A stretch of DNA of 38,996 bases, taken from contig JAUIGD010000012.1 in the NCBI GenBank assembly GCA_030430255.1, positions 1-38,996 of the forward strand. The letters are read 5' to 3'. The first letter of the stretch is position 1. Every line of letters starts with the position of its first letter. The stretch is from Verrucomicrobiia bacterium (GTDB lineage: Bacteria > Verrucomicrobiota > Verrucomicrobiia > Verrucomicrobiales > DEV007). The notes under the pieces are model-generated. The model was not told where the DNA came from and ran no database searches. It saw only the letters and a list, made by a program, of their open reading frames with translations. The position numbers and the translations under genes were made by a program. Of the stretch, positions 22,740 to 29,554 are shown piece after piece.

Positions 22740-23939
22740 TCAACGCTGCAGGAAGCACGCGTCAGCCCAATCGGCGTGGTCGGCGATGTCGAGGTCGTGG
22801 CCCGCCTCGACACGCAGCGTCACTTGCGGCGCGCCTTCGAGTTCCACCTTGATCAGCTGCGCGGGTTCGCCGCCCCTCATGCGTTTGCGGAACAGTTCTT
22901 CGTCGCCAGCCAAGACGACGAACTCGCAGTCGCCGCGCCCGCGGGTGTCCGCATCGATGCCGATCTCGGCGAGGAAGAGATCGTAGGGCCCGTCGTTGTC
23001 GAAGGTGACCTCCGTGCCGGCCGCGAAGCCGAGGCCCTTGTCGTACGTCGTGTCGCCAATCTTGATCGGGGCCCCGGAGATGGTGCGGTCCCGCAGCCAC
23101 TGCCGGGGCGGGGCGACGATGGGCTGGGAGCGGGAGGCGGCCGCTTGGAGGTCGGAGGCGTAGGCCAGCCGCGGCGAGCGGATGCCGATCCGCTGCACGG
23201 ATGCCCAGGGCACGGCCACCTCGATCCCCTCGACCAGTGCCAGTCGGAGGTTGCCGTCCTCGAAGCCGAGCAGGTCTGCCTTGAGGCGGGTACCCCCGAC
23301 CAAGCTGAGCGTGCACAGCGGCCACTCGTCGTCCTGGAGCAGCGGCGAGGCCAGTACGGCTCCGTAGACGCGCGTCCGCGGCACGGTTTTGAGGTTCGCC
23401 GCACCCTCCATCTCGAACGACAGGCCGGAGTCGTCGACCTGTTCGATCAGGCCGTCGACCTCCTGGAGTTCGGCGCCGCCGGTCAGGAAGATCGTATCGT
23501 AGTCGCGCGAGGCCTCCCATTCTAGGAGCCCCTTTTGAAACCTCGAACCACGCAGCAACTCGCCGAAGCGTAGGGCCCGCACGGCGTCGATCGGGATCTC
23601 CCAATCGCCGAGTCCCGGAACGGCGAACATCACCTGCTCCTCGATGATCTCGATCCCCGCCGAGGCGATCTCGCTGCCGCAGATGAGGACGACGCGGCCA
23701 TCCGAAGTGTCTTCGACCTCCTGGGCATCGCCCGGGATGATCGCCCTGAGGCCCTCGATCTGCCAGTCTTTGCCCCCAAGGCGGACGGTCCCGTCGCCGC
23801 CGACCTCCTCGATCTCGCCGGGGATGAACTCGCCCTCCAAAGTGATCAAGCCCGGCTCTGCAGCGGAGCCGGAAGGGGCCGTGACGACCAGGGCGACGCC
23901 CAGCGACATCGCCCTCCAAGCAGAGGAGAGACTACTCAT
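22740..23939 (-). CDS. Exported NPCBM-domain protein
   Basis: The 399-residue protein starts at MSSLSSAWRAMSLGVALVVTAPSGSAAE, a signal peptide; the 19 codons upstream in the track ORF are not protein-like. Residues about 30-270 are beta-rich with repeated small-barrel-like units (LITLEGEFIPGEIEEVGGDGTVRLGGKDWQIEGLRAI, LVGGTRLKADLLGFEDGNLRLALVEGIEVAVPWASVQRI). The C-terminal part is an NPCBM carbohydrate-binding-type domain (ISGAPIKIGDTTYDKGLGFAAGTEVTFDNDGPYDLFLAEIGID, FRKRMRGGEPAQLIKVELEGAPQVTLRVEAG, HADWADACFL). It is the last gene of the vWA/DUF4175 operon, so a role in surface binding for that complex is possible. Directly behind its stop are repeats. Confidence 0.87.
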   Translation of the reverse strand: MSSLSSAWRAMSLGVALVVTAPSGSAAEPGLITLEGEFIPGEIEEVGGDGTVRLGGKDWQIEGLRAIIPGDAQEVEDTSDGRVVLICGSEIASAGIEIIEEQVMFAVPGLGDWEIPIDAVRALRFGELLRGSRFQKGLLEWEASRDYDTIFLTGGAELQEVDGLIEQVDDSGLSFEMEGAANLKTVPRTRVYGAVLASPLLQDDEWPLCTLSLVGGTRLKADLLGFEDGNLRLALVEGIEVAVPWASVQRIGIRSPRLAYASDLQAAASRSQPIVAPPRQWLRDRTISGAPIKIGDTTYDKGLGFAAGTEVTFDNDGPYDLFLAEIGIDADTRGRGDCEFVVLAGDEELFRKRMRGGEPAQLIKVELEGAPQVTLRVEAGHDLDIADHADWADACFLQR

Positions 23940-23973
23940 CGATGACGGGATATGGCGGTGCTCGGCCTTCCGC

Positions 23974-24243
23974 TCACTCGCTTCCCCCCTCGCCATCCTC
24001 CTGGACCGAGCGGTAGTACTGATCGACCAGATGCCGGTAGCGGGCGGGGTACTTGAGTTTCAGAGCGCCGAGCGCGTCGGTGGCGCGGTCCCGCTCGCGG
24101 AGGTCGTCCCACGCGCTTTCGGCGGCACCGCGGATGCGGCGCACGACGCGCGGGGCTTCTTGGGCGGTGGCGTTGCCACCTTGATTCGCACCGGCTCCGT
24201 TTCCATTTTGTGAACCCTGACCAGGGCTCTGACCGCCATTGGG
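23974..24243 (-). pseudogene. Reading-frame continuation of the TPR gene behind an in-frame TGA
   Basis: Directly after the TGA stop of the TPR gene (24246-24244) the same frame stays open for 89 codons to TGA at 23976-23974. It reads PNGGQSPGQGSQNGNGAGANQGG, a linker that continues the EEQEQQQPPSGG linker before the stop. It then gives VVRRIRGAAESAWDDLRERDRATDALGALKLKYPARYRHLVDQYYRSVQEDGEGGSE. The last part resembles the C-terminal W-x-D/N-L ... P-x-x-Y/R-R-x-L-V/I-x-x-Y-Y/F-R motif of PVC TPR proteins at this operon position. There is no ATG; a GTG (Val of VRRIRG) is the only internal start candidate. It is either a nonsense-split gene, a readthrough product or a sequencing error. The NPCBM gene starts 34 nt later. 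Confidence 0.65.
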
Positions 24244-25005
24244 TCATGTGCCTCCGCTGGGTGGCTGCTGCTGCTCCTGCTCCTCGGCCATGGCGATCAG
24301 TTCATCGAGCATGGTGACGATGTGCCCCTGCACGACCTGGGTGACTTCGCCCGCGTCGGTCAGGGTGAGCTTGCGGCGGGAGAACTCCATGTGGGTGGCG
24401 ACATCGCCGATGCTGCCGCGGTGGACGCGCTCGAGCGACGCCATCAGGTCCCAGGCGGCGCCGACGAGGCGCGGGCTGGCATCGGGATACTGGTCGATGA
24501 ACGCGTTCAGGTTGTCCGAAGCGTCGGTGCGCTGCAGCATGTTCGCGTTGCAGACGCCCTGATAGTAGAGCGACTCGCCGGTGCGCAGCGACGCATCCGC
24601 GAAATCGCTGCGGAGCTTCCGCAGATGCGGCAAGGCGTCCTCGAACCGCTCTTCGCCGATGAGGACGCGGGCGAGGTAGAAGGACGCCTCGGCGGCCAGG
24701 TAGGGATCGTCGGATCCCGCGAGCGTCTCCAGCTTGGCGATGCCTTCCGCCGGATCCTCGGCCGCCGCCCTGAGGGCTTCGGCGAACTCGGGGTGCAGTC
24801 CGCGCAGCACCCCGGTCAATGCTCCCGCCTCGACTCGGCCATCCGACATCCCATCCAATTTCTCAACGAGGGCGGGATCCGCATCGGGGGCGAGCGCGTC
24901 GCGAAAACCGCTGATCACCGTTGCGAACTCGTCCTTCTGGGCAGCGTTTGTGGTGCTGAGCGCCAATGCGGGCAGCGCGGCGAAAAGGAAAGAGGACCGC
25001 TTCAT
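24244..25005 (-). CDS. Exported TPR-like protein, N-terminal main part (stop is in a linker)
   Basis: The 253-residue product starts with a signal peptide (MKRSSFLFAALPALALSTTNAAQ). The helical repeat region includes EASFYLARVLIGEERFEDALPHLRKLRSDFADASLRTGESLYYQGVCNANMLQRTDASDNLNAFIDQYPDASPRLVGAAWDLMASLERV. Then follow a helix (SRRKLTLTDAGEVTQVVQGHIVTMLDELIAMAEEQEQQ) and a Gln/Pro/Gly linker that ends at TGA. The family in PVC genomes normally goes on into a short C-terminal domain, which is present here in frame behind the stop (23974-24243). It is the eighth gene of the operon, 31 nt after the coiled-coil gene. It is probably a periplasmic scaffold. Confidence 0.82.
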   Translation of the reverse strand: MKRSSFLFAALPALALSTTNAAQKDEFATVISGFRDALAPDADPALVEKLDGMSDGRVEAGALTGVLRGLHPEFAEALRAAAEDPAEGIAKLETLAGSDDPYLAAEASFYLARVLIGEERFEDALPHLRKLRSDFADASLRTGESLYYQGVCNANMLQRTDASDNLNAFIDQYPDASPRLVGAAWDLMASLERVHRGSIGDVATHMEFSRRKLTLTDAGEVTQVVQGHIVTMLDELIAMAEEQEQQQPPSGGT

Positions 25006-25036
25006 AGGCGTTAGACTAGGATATTCTGGGGGGGGT

Positions 25037-27169
25037 TCAATCGATTTCCGCCTCCGCCGGCGGCTGGCTGCGGGCGGCGAGTTCCCGCGCCGACTCGGTG
25101 ATTTTCTTCTGCAGCACGGCGGCGTCTCGGATTTGGCGCAGCAGGATCTCGCCCGCCTCTCCGACCTCCCGCTGCACCTCGTCGTGGAAGTCGACGGTGC
25201 GGCGGTTGATGCGCAACTGGGTGAGCCGGAGCAGCTTCAACTCAGCGCTCGGCGGCAACAGCGGCGGCTGCCCCTGTTGCCCCTGCTGCTGTTGTTGTTG
25301 CTGTTGCTGTTGGTTCTGCATCTGCTGGGCGATCTGCACCGCCTCGATCAGCTCCTCCAGGGTCGTCTCGATCTCGCGTTGGGAGCGCTGGACGAAGGTG
25401 CCCGTCTGCTGGTCGTCGATCAGGTCGGCGATGGCGATGAGGTCATGCTTCATCCCCTCCACCACGTTGCGCACCACCACGCTGGCGCCCTCCCCGACCA
25501 ACAATCCTTCGGCTTCCTCCGCCTTCTCGGAAAGCTCGCGCTCCGCGACTTCAGCCGAGCGGAGTTCGATGCGGTCGGCGCGGCGCAGGCTGCCGCCCTG
25601 GGCTTCGCGCTTGGCGTCGACAGCCGCAACGGTGGCGCTGGCCTCCTTCTGTTTCACCAGCATGTCGCGGAAGATCTGCTCCAGCTTGATCAGCGCCTCC
25701 ATCTGCTGGTCCTGCCGGAGTTCGTCCAACTGCTCCTGGACCTCCTGCCGCGCGCGCTCGAGGTCCTCCAAGGCGTCGCCCTGATCCTGGGACGCGCCGC
25801 CGGGGTTGCCCTGCGCGAGGCTACCCGCCGCCTTGCCCATCTTGCCCTGGGCGGATTCGACCGCCTCCTTGGCCGACTTCTGCCCTTCGCGCAGAGGGTC
25901 TTGTTGCCCGCCCTCTTCCCCCGGCGAGCCGGCCAGAGAATCCCCCATCTCCTCGGCGAGCTGCCCGGTCTCCCCGGCGGTCCCGTCCTGCTGCTGTGCC
26001 AAGCCCTGCATGTCCTCAGGTGTCATGCCGGCGATGCGGTCGCGCTCCGCCTGAAGTTCTTGAAGGGCGCGGTTGAGATCGTCGAGGGCTTGCGACTCCG
26101 AGTCTCCGGCATCTTTGCCTTTGCCGAGCGCCAAGTTCTTCTCCGCCCCCTCCTGATCTTGTTCCGCGTCCCGCATCGCCTGAGCCCCGGGCCGTTGAGA
26201 AGGCTCCTCCTCGCGAGGCGCCGGTTCCAATTGATTTTGCGAATCCTCAGCGAAGGGATCGAAGGGCTGCTCACCGCCCTGCGGTTGCTCCCCACCCTCG
26301 GGCTGCTCCCCGCCCTGCGGCTGCTCACCGCCCTGCGGTTGCTCCCCACCCTCGGGCTGCTCCCCGCCCTCGGGTTGCTCGCCGCCCTCGGGTTGCTCTC
26401 CGTCCTGCGGCCGCGTGTCGCCGTCACGCTCACCTTCGGGTCCCTTTTCGACCTCCTTGCGTAGCTTCTCGGTGTCTTCGCGGAGTTTGCGCTGTTCTTC
26501 GGCGACAGCGTCGAGGCCATCGATCCCCTTTTGGGTCTCCTCCGCCGTCTTCTCTTTGAGTTCGGCCTGCCGGTCGATCAAACGCTCCAGTTCGGCGATC
26601 TGGCGGTCGAGATTCTCCAGGGCCTGATCGCGCTCGTTGCGGATGTCGCTCTCCTGCTTGAGCTGGGTCTCGTCGTCGATGAGTTTGTCGAGCGCCTCCT
26701 TCCAGCGCTCGAGTTTCTCGATCTCCTTCTGGATCCGCTGTTCCTCATCGTCGGCCAGCAGCATCTCGATCAGCGCTTTGACGTCCTCGATGGCGCGCCC
26801 CTGTTCCTCGTTGGCGGTATCGAGTTTCGAACGGTTGAGGAGTTCGGCGATCTCGTCCATGCGGCGCTCCAGCAGCATCTCCTTCGAAGCCTTGAAGGCT
26901 TCGATCAGCTTCTCGGCCTCCTCGGGGTTCTCCGCTTGCAGCGCCCTCGCGAGTTCGGTGAACTGCCGCTCGAGATCGACCACCATCCGCTTCACCCGCT
27001 GCTGGCGCACCCCGAGGGGCGTCTCGCGGGCGGCGCCCGCCCCGTCGGCCCCCTCCGCATCCGCCGGCGCCGGAGGGGTATCCGCCGTCTGAGCCGCCAG
27101 CGGCAGCGCCGAAACGCACAGGGTAAACCCGACGAGAGCCGCGGGGAGGATAGGGATCACACGTTTCAT
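25037..27169 (-). CDS. Exported Gln/Glu-rich coiled-coil protein of the DUF4175-associated operon
   Basis: The 710-residue protein has a signal peptide (MKRVIPILPAALVGFTLCVSALPLAAQ). Long coiled coils follow (about residues 50-235: VDLERQFTELARALQAENPEEAEKLIEAFKAS, QKEIEKLERWKEALDKLIDDE). Then come a hexapeptide repeat region (GGEQPE/GGEQPQ), another coiled-coil part (SQALDDLNRALQELQAERDRIAGMTPEDM, ALEDLERARQEVQEQLDELRQDQQ), a conserved-looking globular part (AEGLLVGEGASVVVRNVVEGMKHDLIAIADLIDDQQTGTFVQRSQREIETTLEELIEAV) and a polyglutamine tract. Proteins of this kind lie beside DUF4175 proteins in PVC genomes. It is probably a periplasmic structural partner. Gaps to the neighbours are 63 and 31 nt. 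Confidence 0.82.
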   Translation of the reverse strand: MKRVIPILPAALVGFTLCVSALPLAAQTADTPPAPADAEGADGAGAARETPLGVRQQRVKRMVVDLERQFTELARALQAENPEEAEKLIEAFKASKEMLLERRMDEIAELLNRSKLDTANEEQGRAIEDVKALIEMLLADDEEQRIQKEIEKLERWKEALDKLIDDETQLKQESDIRNERDQALENLDRQIAELERLIDRQAELKEKTAEETQKGIDGLDAVAEEQRKLREDTEKLRKEVEKGPEGERDGDTRPQDGEQPEGGEQPEGGEQPEGGEQPQGGEQPQGGEQPEGGEQPQGGEQPFDPFAEDSQNQLEPAPREEEPSQRPGAQAMRDAEQDQEGAEKNLALGKGKDAGDSESQALDDLNRALQELQAERDRIAGMTPEDMQGLAQQQDGTAGETGQLAEEMGDSLAGSPGEEGGQQDPLREGQKSAKEAVESAQGKMGKAAGSLAQGNPGGASQDQGDALEDLERARQEVQEQLDELRQDQQMEALIKLEQIFRDMLVKQKEASATVAAVDAKREAQGGSLRRADRIELRSAEVAERELSEKAEEAEGLLVGEGASVVVRNVVEGMKHDLIAIADLIDDQQTGTFVQRSQREIETTLEELIEAVQIAQQMQNQQQQQQQQQQGQQGQPPLLPPSAELKLLRLTQLRINRRTVDFHDEVQREVGEAGEILLRQIRDAAVLQKKITESARELAARSQPPAEAEID
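25283..25318 (-). repeat. Polyglutamine-coding CAG/CAA tract
   Basis: The region encodes QNQQQQQQQQQQ within the coiled-coil protein using mixed CAG and CAA codons, followed by GQQGQPP. Mixed codons argue for selection on the protein rather than simple slippage. Confidence 0.8.
26264..26407 (-). repeat. 18-bp tandem repeat encoding GEQP(E/Q)G hexapeptides
   Basis: Eight 18-nt units encode GEQPEG or GEQPQG in succession inside the coiled-coil protein. The units differ mainly at the E/Q position and in synonymous bases. The number of units may vary between strains. Confidence 0.85.
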
Positions 27170-27232
27170 CGTTCGGTCAGGTCGGTTGAGGTTGGCTTCT
27201 CTGGTATAACGGCGCCGGGGCGGGTAGTCTTG

Positions 27233-29536
27233 CTACGAATCGGCGGGGGCGGTCGGGGCGGCGGCGCTATCACCCCCGCCCGCCCCGGGCTGGGACTCGG
27301 GCTCGGGCTTCGGCTCCCCGCCGCCGTCGGGGCGATCCTCGATGACCGTCCCGAGTTGCTCCGCCTTCTCGCCCTCGGTCAGCTTCTGGATCCGCTCTTG
27401 GGCGCGTTGGATCTCGTAGAGCAAATTGACCGCCATCTGGTACGTTTCGTTGCGCACCATGTGGGTGAGGACTTCGTCCATGGCGGCGATCGCGCGCCGC
27501 TGGGCATCCATGGCGGTGGCGAAATCCTCCGCCCGGGCAACCGGGTCGCCCTCCCGGCGGGCGGCGTCGAGGGCGAGCGCGGCGCCGGCGAGCTCGACTT
27601 CGGCGACCCGCTTCAGAGGGGCGATGACCTTGGTGTTGAGCCGCTCTTTGAGGATGCCGTCCTCCTCCTCGAGGCGGTTGTTGACGATCTCCTGCACCAT
27701 GCCCTGCAGGCGCTCGATGATCGGCCGCAGGTTCGACGCCATCAGCTTCTGCTGCTTCTGGATGGCCACCAAGCGCTCGTCGGCGGACGGGTCGAGCTCC
27801 TCCATCTCGCGGGTCTCGGCATCGAGGGCGCCGACATCCGTGAGGAGGAGATCCTGCTTCTTCACGAGTTCCCCGAGGATCCCCCGCTGTTCTTTCTCGC
27901 GGCGGAGGAGGTCGGCGCGCAGTTCCGCGACGCCGACCACACGGAGGAGCAGCGGCGGCGATTCGCCGATGCCCGGCCCCGAGACCAGGTTGTTGTCCTC
28001 GGCGCGCACCGTCACGCTCAGGCGGGAGTTCACCGGCACGTCGAGCGGACCGATCTCGACCCCGCCCGCGATCTCCAGCTCGTTGCTCGAGACCTCAGTG
28101 ATGATGCCGTCCGTCGGCAGCTCGCCGCGGCGGGGCTCCTCCTCCTCGCTGGCGTCTTGCTTCCACTCATACAGGAGCGCCACCTTCTCCACCGCATAGT
28201 CGTCCGTGACCGAGCCGCGGAACGGCAGCCGCACCCCCGGCACGACCATGCCGCTCACGCCCTCCAGCGCCACCTGCACGCGGGGTTTCTTGTCCGGGGA
28301 GAGGCGGATCTTGAAGCGCACCGGCTCGCGCGGCCCGAGCCCGACCAGCCCCTCCTCGCCGGGCAAAGCCATCCTCTCGGTGTCCTCGATCGCGAGTTCG
28401 TACGTGCCCGCCTCGAGGGCGCCGGCATCGACCGCTCCGCGGAACCCGCCGTCCGCGATCTCGAGAGGGTATTCGCGATCGCCGAGCTTCAGCGCCGCAC
28501 GCGCAAGCGCTTTGTCCGTGCGGCCGGTGACCTCCAGGCGGGTGCCGCCGAGCAGATAATAGGGGCCGGCGCCGACCGGCAGTTCCCGCGAACCACCGCC
28601 GGTGTACTCGGGCGCCACCGCCATGAGCTTCAGTTCGGCGATGCGCGGCCGGTCGACGAGTTCGACCTTCAGCCACTCCGTCTCCGCCTCTCGGCTGCTG
28701 AGGCGGAACTCGACCGATTCCACCAAGTTCACCAGCTCGGCGACGAACTCCATGCCGTCGCCGCCGCGCACCATCGACTCGCGCCGGGTACCGGAGGCGG
28801 AGCGGACCTCCAACTCGACCTCGTCCGGTCCCGCCTCGAAGCCCGGCCCCGGGACGACCTTCGCCACCACCGGCCAATCGTCGCCGCGGGGGACGCGCAA
28901 TCTGCCCTCCTCCGCCCCGGCGATCTCGAGGAAGTACTTCTGCGGCCACTGCGAATCCCCGAGCAGCACGTTGCGGTCGAACCAGGTTTGCGCCGGCTTG
29001 AAAAACGCCAGCGAGACGGCGCCCAGTGCCGAGAACAGCCCGAGGAACACCAACAGGACGGCGTTGAAGCGCAGCCGCCCGAACCGCAGGACCTTGGTCA
29101 GGTCTACCGCGCGGCCGGCTTCGGCTCCGCGCTCGATCGTCTGGTGCACCATCCCGCGTGAGACGTTGGGGTCGGAATCGAGGTCCATCCGCGCGAGCTC
29201 CAGGGCGGAGATCAGGCGCTCGTCGAGCCCCCCTTCGCGCTGCTCGGCCTGCAGCAGCAGGGCGTCGTCGCTCAAGCGCGAGAACAGCGGGCGCAGCAGC
29301 CAGCGCCAGAGCGCGTAGAGCACCGCCGCCGCCCCGAGCACCAGCATGATCGTCCGCTGCGGCTTGTCCATCCGGAAGTTGCGGTCCACGAGGTAGCTGA
29401 TCGCGACGAAGCCGAACAGGAACAACAGAGCCTTGTTGACGCCGTCGATGAGGAAGAAGCGGATGACGGCGCGACGCATCGAGGCGATCACCCGGGCGAG
29501 TGAGCGCGGCAAGCTTTGGCGGTCCTTTGAGGGCAT
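27233..29536 (-). CDS. DUF4175-like membrane protein
   Basis: The 767-residue protein has three membrane segments near the N-terminus: about 27-50 (FFLIDGVNKALLFLFGFVAISYLV), 61-81 (RTIMLVLGAAAVLYALWRWLL) and 157-179 (NAVLLVFLGLFSALGAVSLAFF). The loop between the second and third has the family pattern LSDDALLLQAEQREGGLDERLISALELAR. A large extracytoplasmic beta region follows (APEYTGGGSRELPVGAGPYYLLGGTRLEVTGRTDKALARAAL; VPGVRLPFRGSVTDDYAVEKVALLYEW), then a C-terminal coiled coil and an acidic Pro/Gly tail. The role is unknown; the family accompanies vWA/MoxR clusters. It is encoded 18 nt after the vWA/amidotransferase-like gene. Confidence 0.85.
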   Translation of the reverse strand: MPSKDRQSLPRSLARVIASMRRAVIRFFLIDGVNKALLFLFGFVAISYLVDRNFRMDKPQRTIMLVLGAAAVLYALWRWLLRPLFSRLSDDALLLQAEQREGGLDERLISALELARMDLDSDPNVSRGMVHQTIERGAEAGRAVDLTKVLRFGRLRFNAVLLVFLGLFSALGAVSLAFFKPAQTWFDRNVLLGDSQWPQKYFLEIAGAEEGRLRVPRGDDWPVVAKVVPGPGFEAGPDEVELEVRSASGTRRESMVRGGDGMEFVAELVNLVESVEFRLSSREAETEWLKVELVDRPRIAELKLMAVAPEYTGGGSRELPVGAGPYYLLGGTRLEVTGRTDKALARAALKLGDREYPLEIADGGFRGAVDAGALEAGTYELAIEDTERMALPGEEGLVGLGPREPVRFKIRLSPDKKPRVQVALEGVSGMVVPGVRLPFRGSVTDDYAVEKVALLYEWKQDASEEEEPRRGELPTDGIITEVSSNELEIAGGVEIGPLDVPVNSRLSVTVRAEDNNLVSGPGIGESPPLLLRVVGVAELRADLLRREKEQRGILGELVKKQDLLLTDVGALDAETREMEELDPSADERLVAIQKQQKLMASNLRPIIERLQGMVQEIVNNRLEEEDGILKERLNTKVIAPLKRVAEVELAGAALALDAARREGDPVARAEDFATAMDAQRRAIAAMDEVLTHMVRNETYQMAVNLLYEIQRAQERIQKLTEGEKAEQLGTVIEDRPDGGGEPKPEPESQPGAGGGDSAAAPTAPADS

Positions 29537-29554
29537 GGGAAGCAGCTAGTGGTC

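Noticed and set aside
24244-24246. Selenocysteine codon
   Set aside because: The site is in a flexible Gly/Pro/Gln linker with no redox context, and no SECIS-like hairpin was recognised just downstream.
23936-24247. 103-aa ORF whose ATG overlaps the TPR stop (ATGA), which looks like coupled translation
   Set aside because: The product is Arg/Pro/Ser-rich without protein-like pattern, while the frame in phase with the TPR gene gives a linker and a compact domain over the same bases.
26264-26407. CRISPR-like array
   Set aside because: The 18-nt units are contiguous without spacers and encode in-frame hexapeptides.
26531-29161. 876-aa plus-strand ORF opposite the coiled-coil and DUF4175 genes
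   Set aside because: It is antisense to two well-supported genes; Leu/His/Arg-rich composition is typical of reverse-frame translation of GC-rich DNA.
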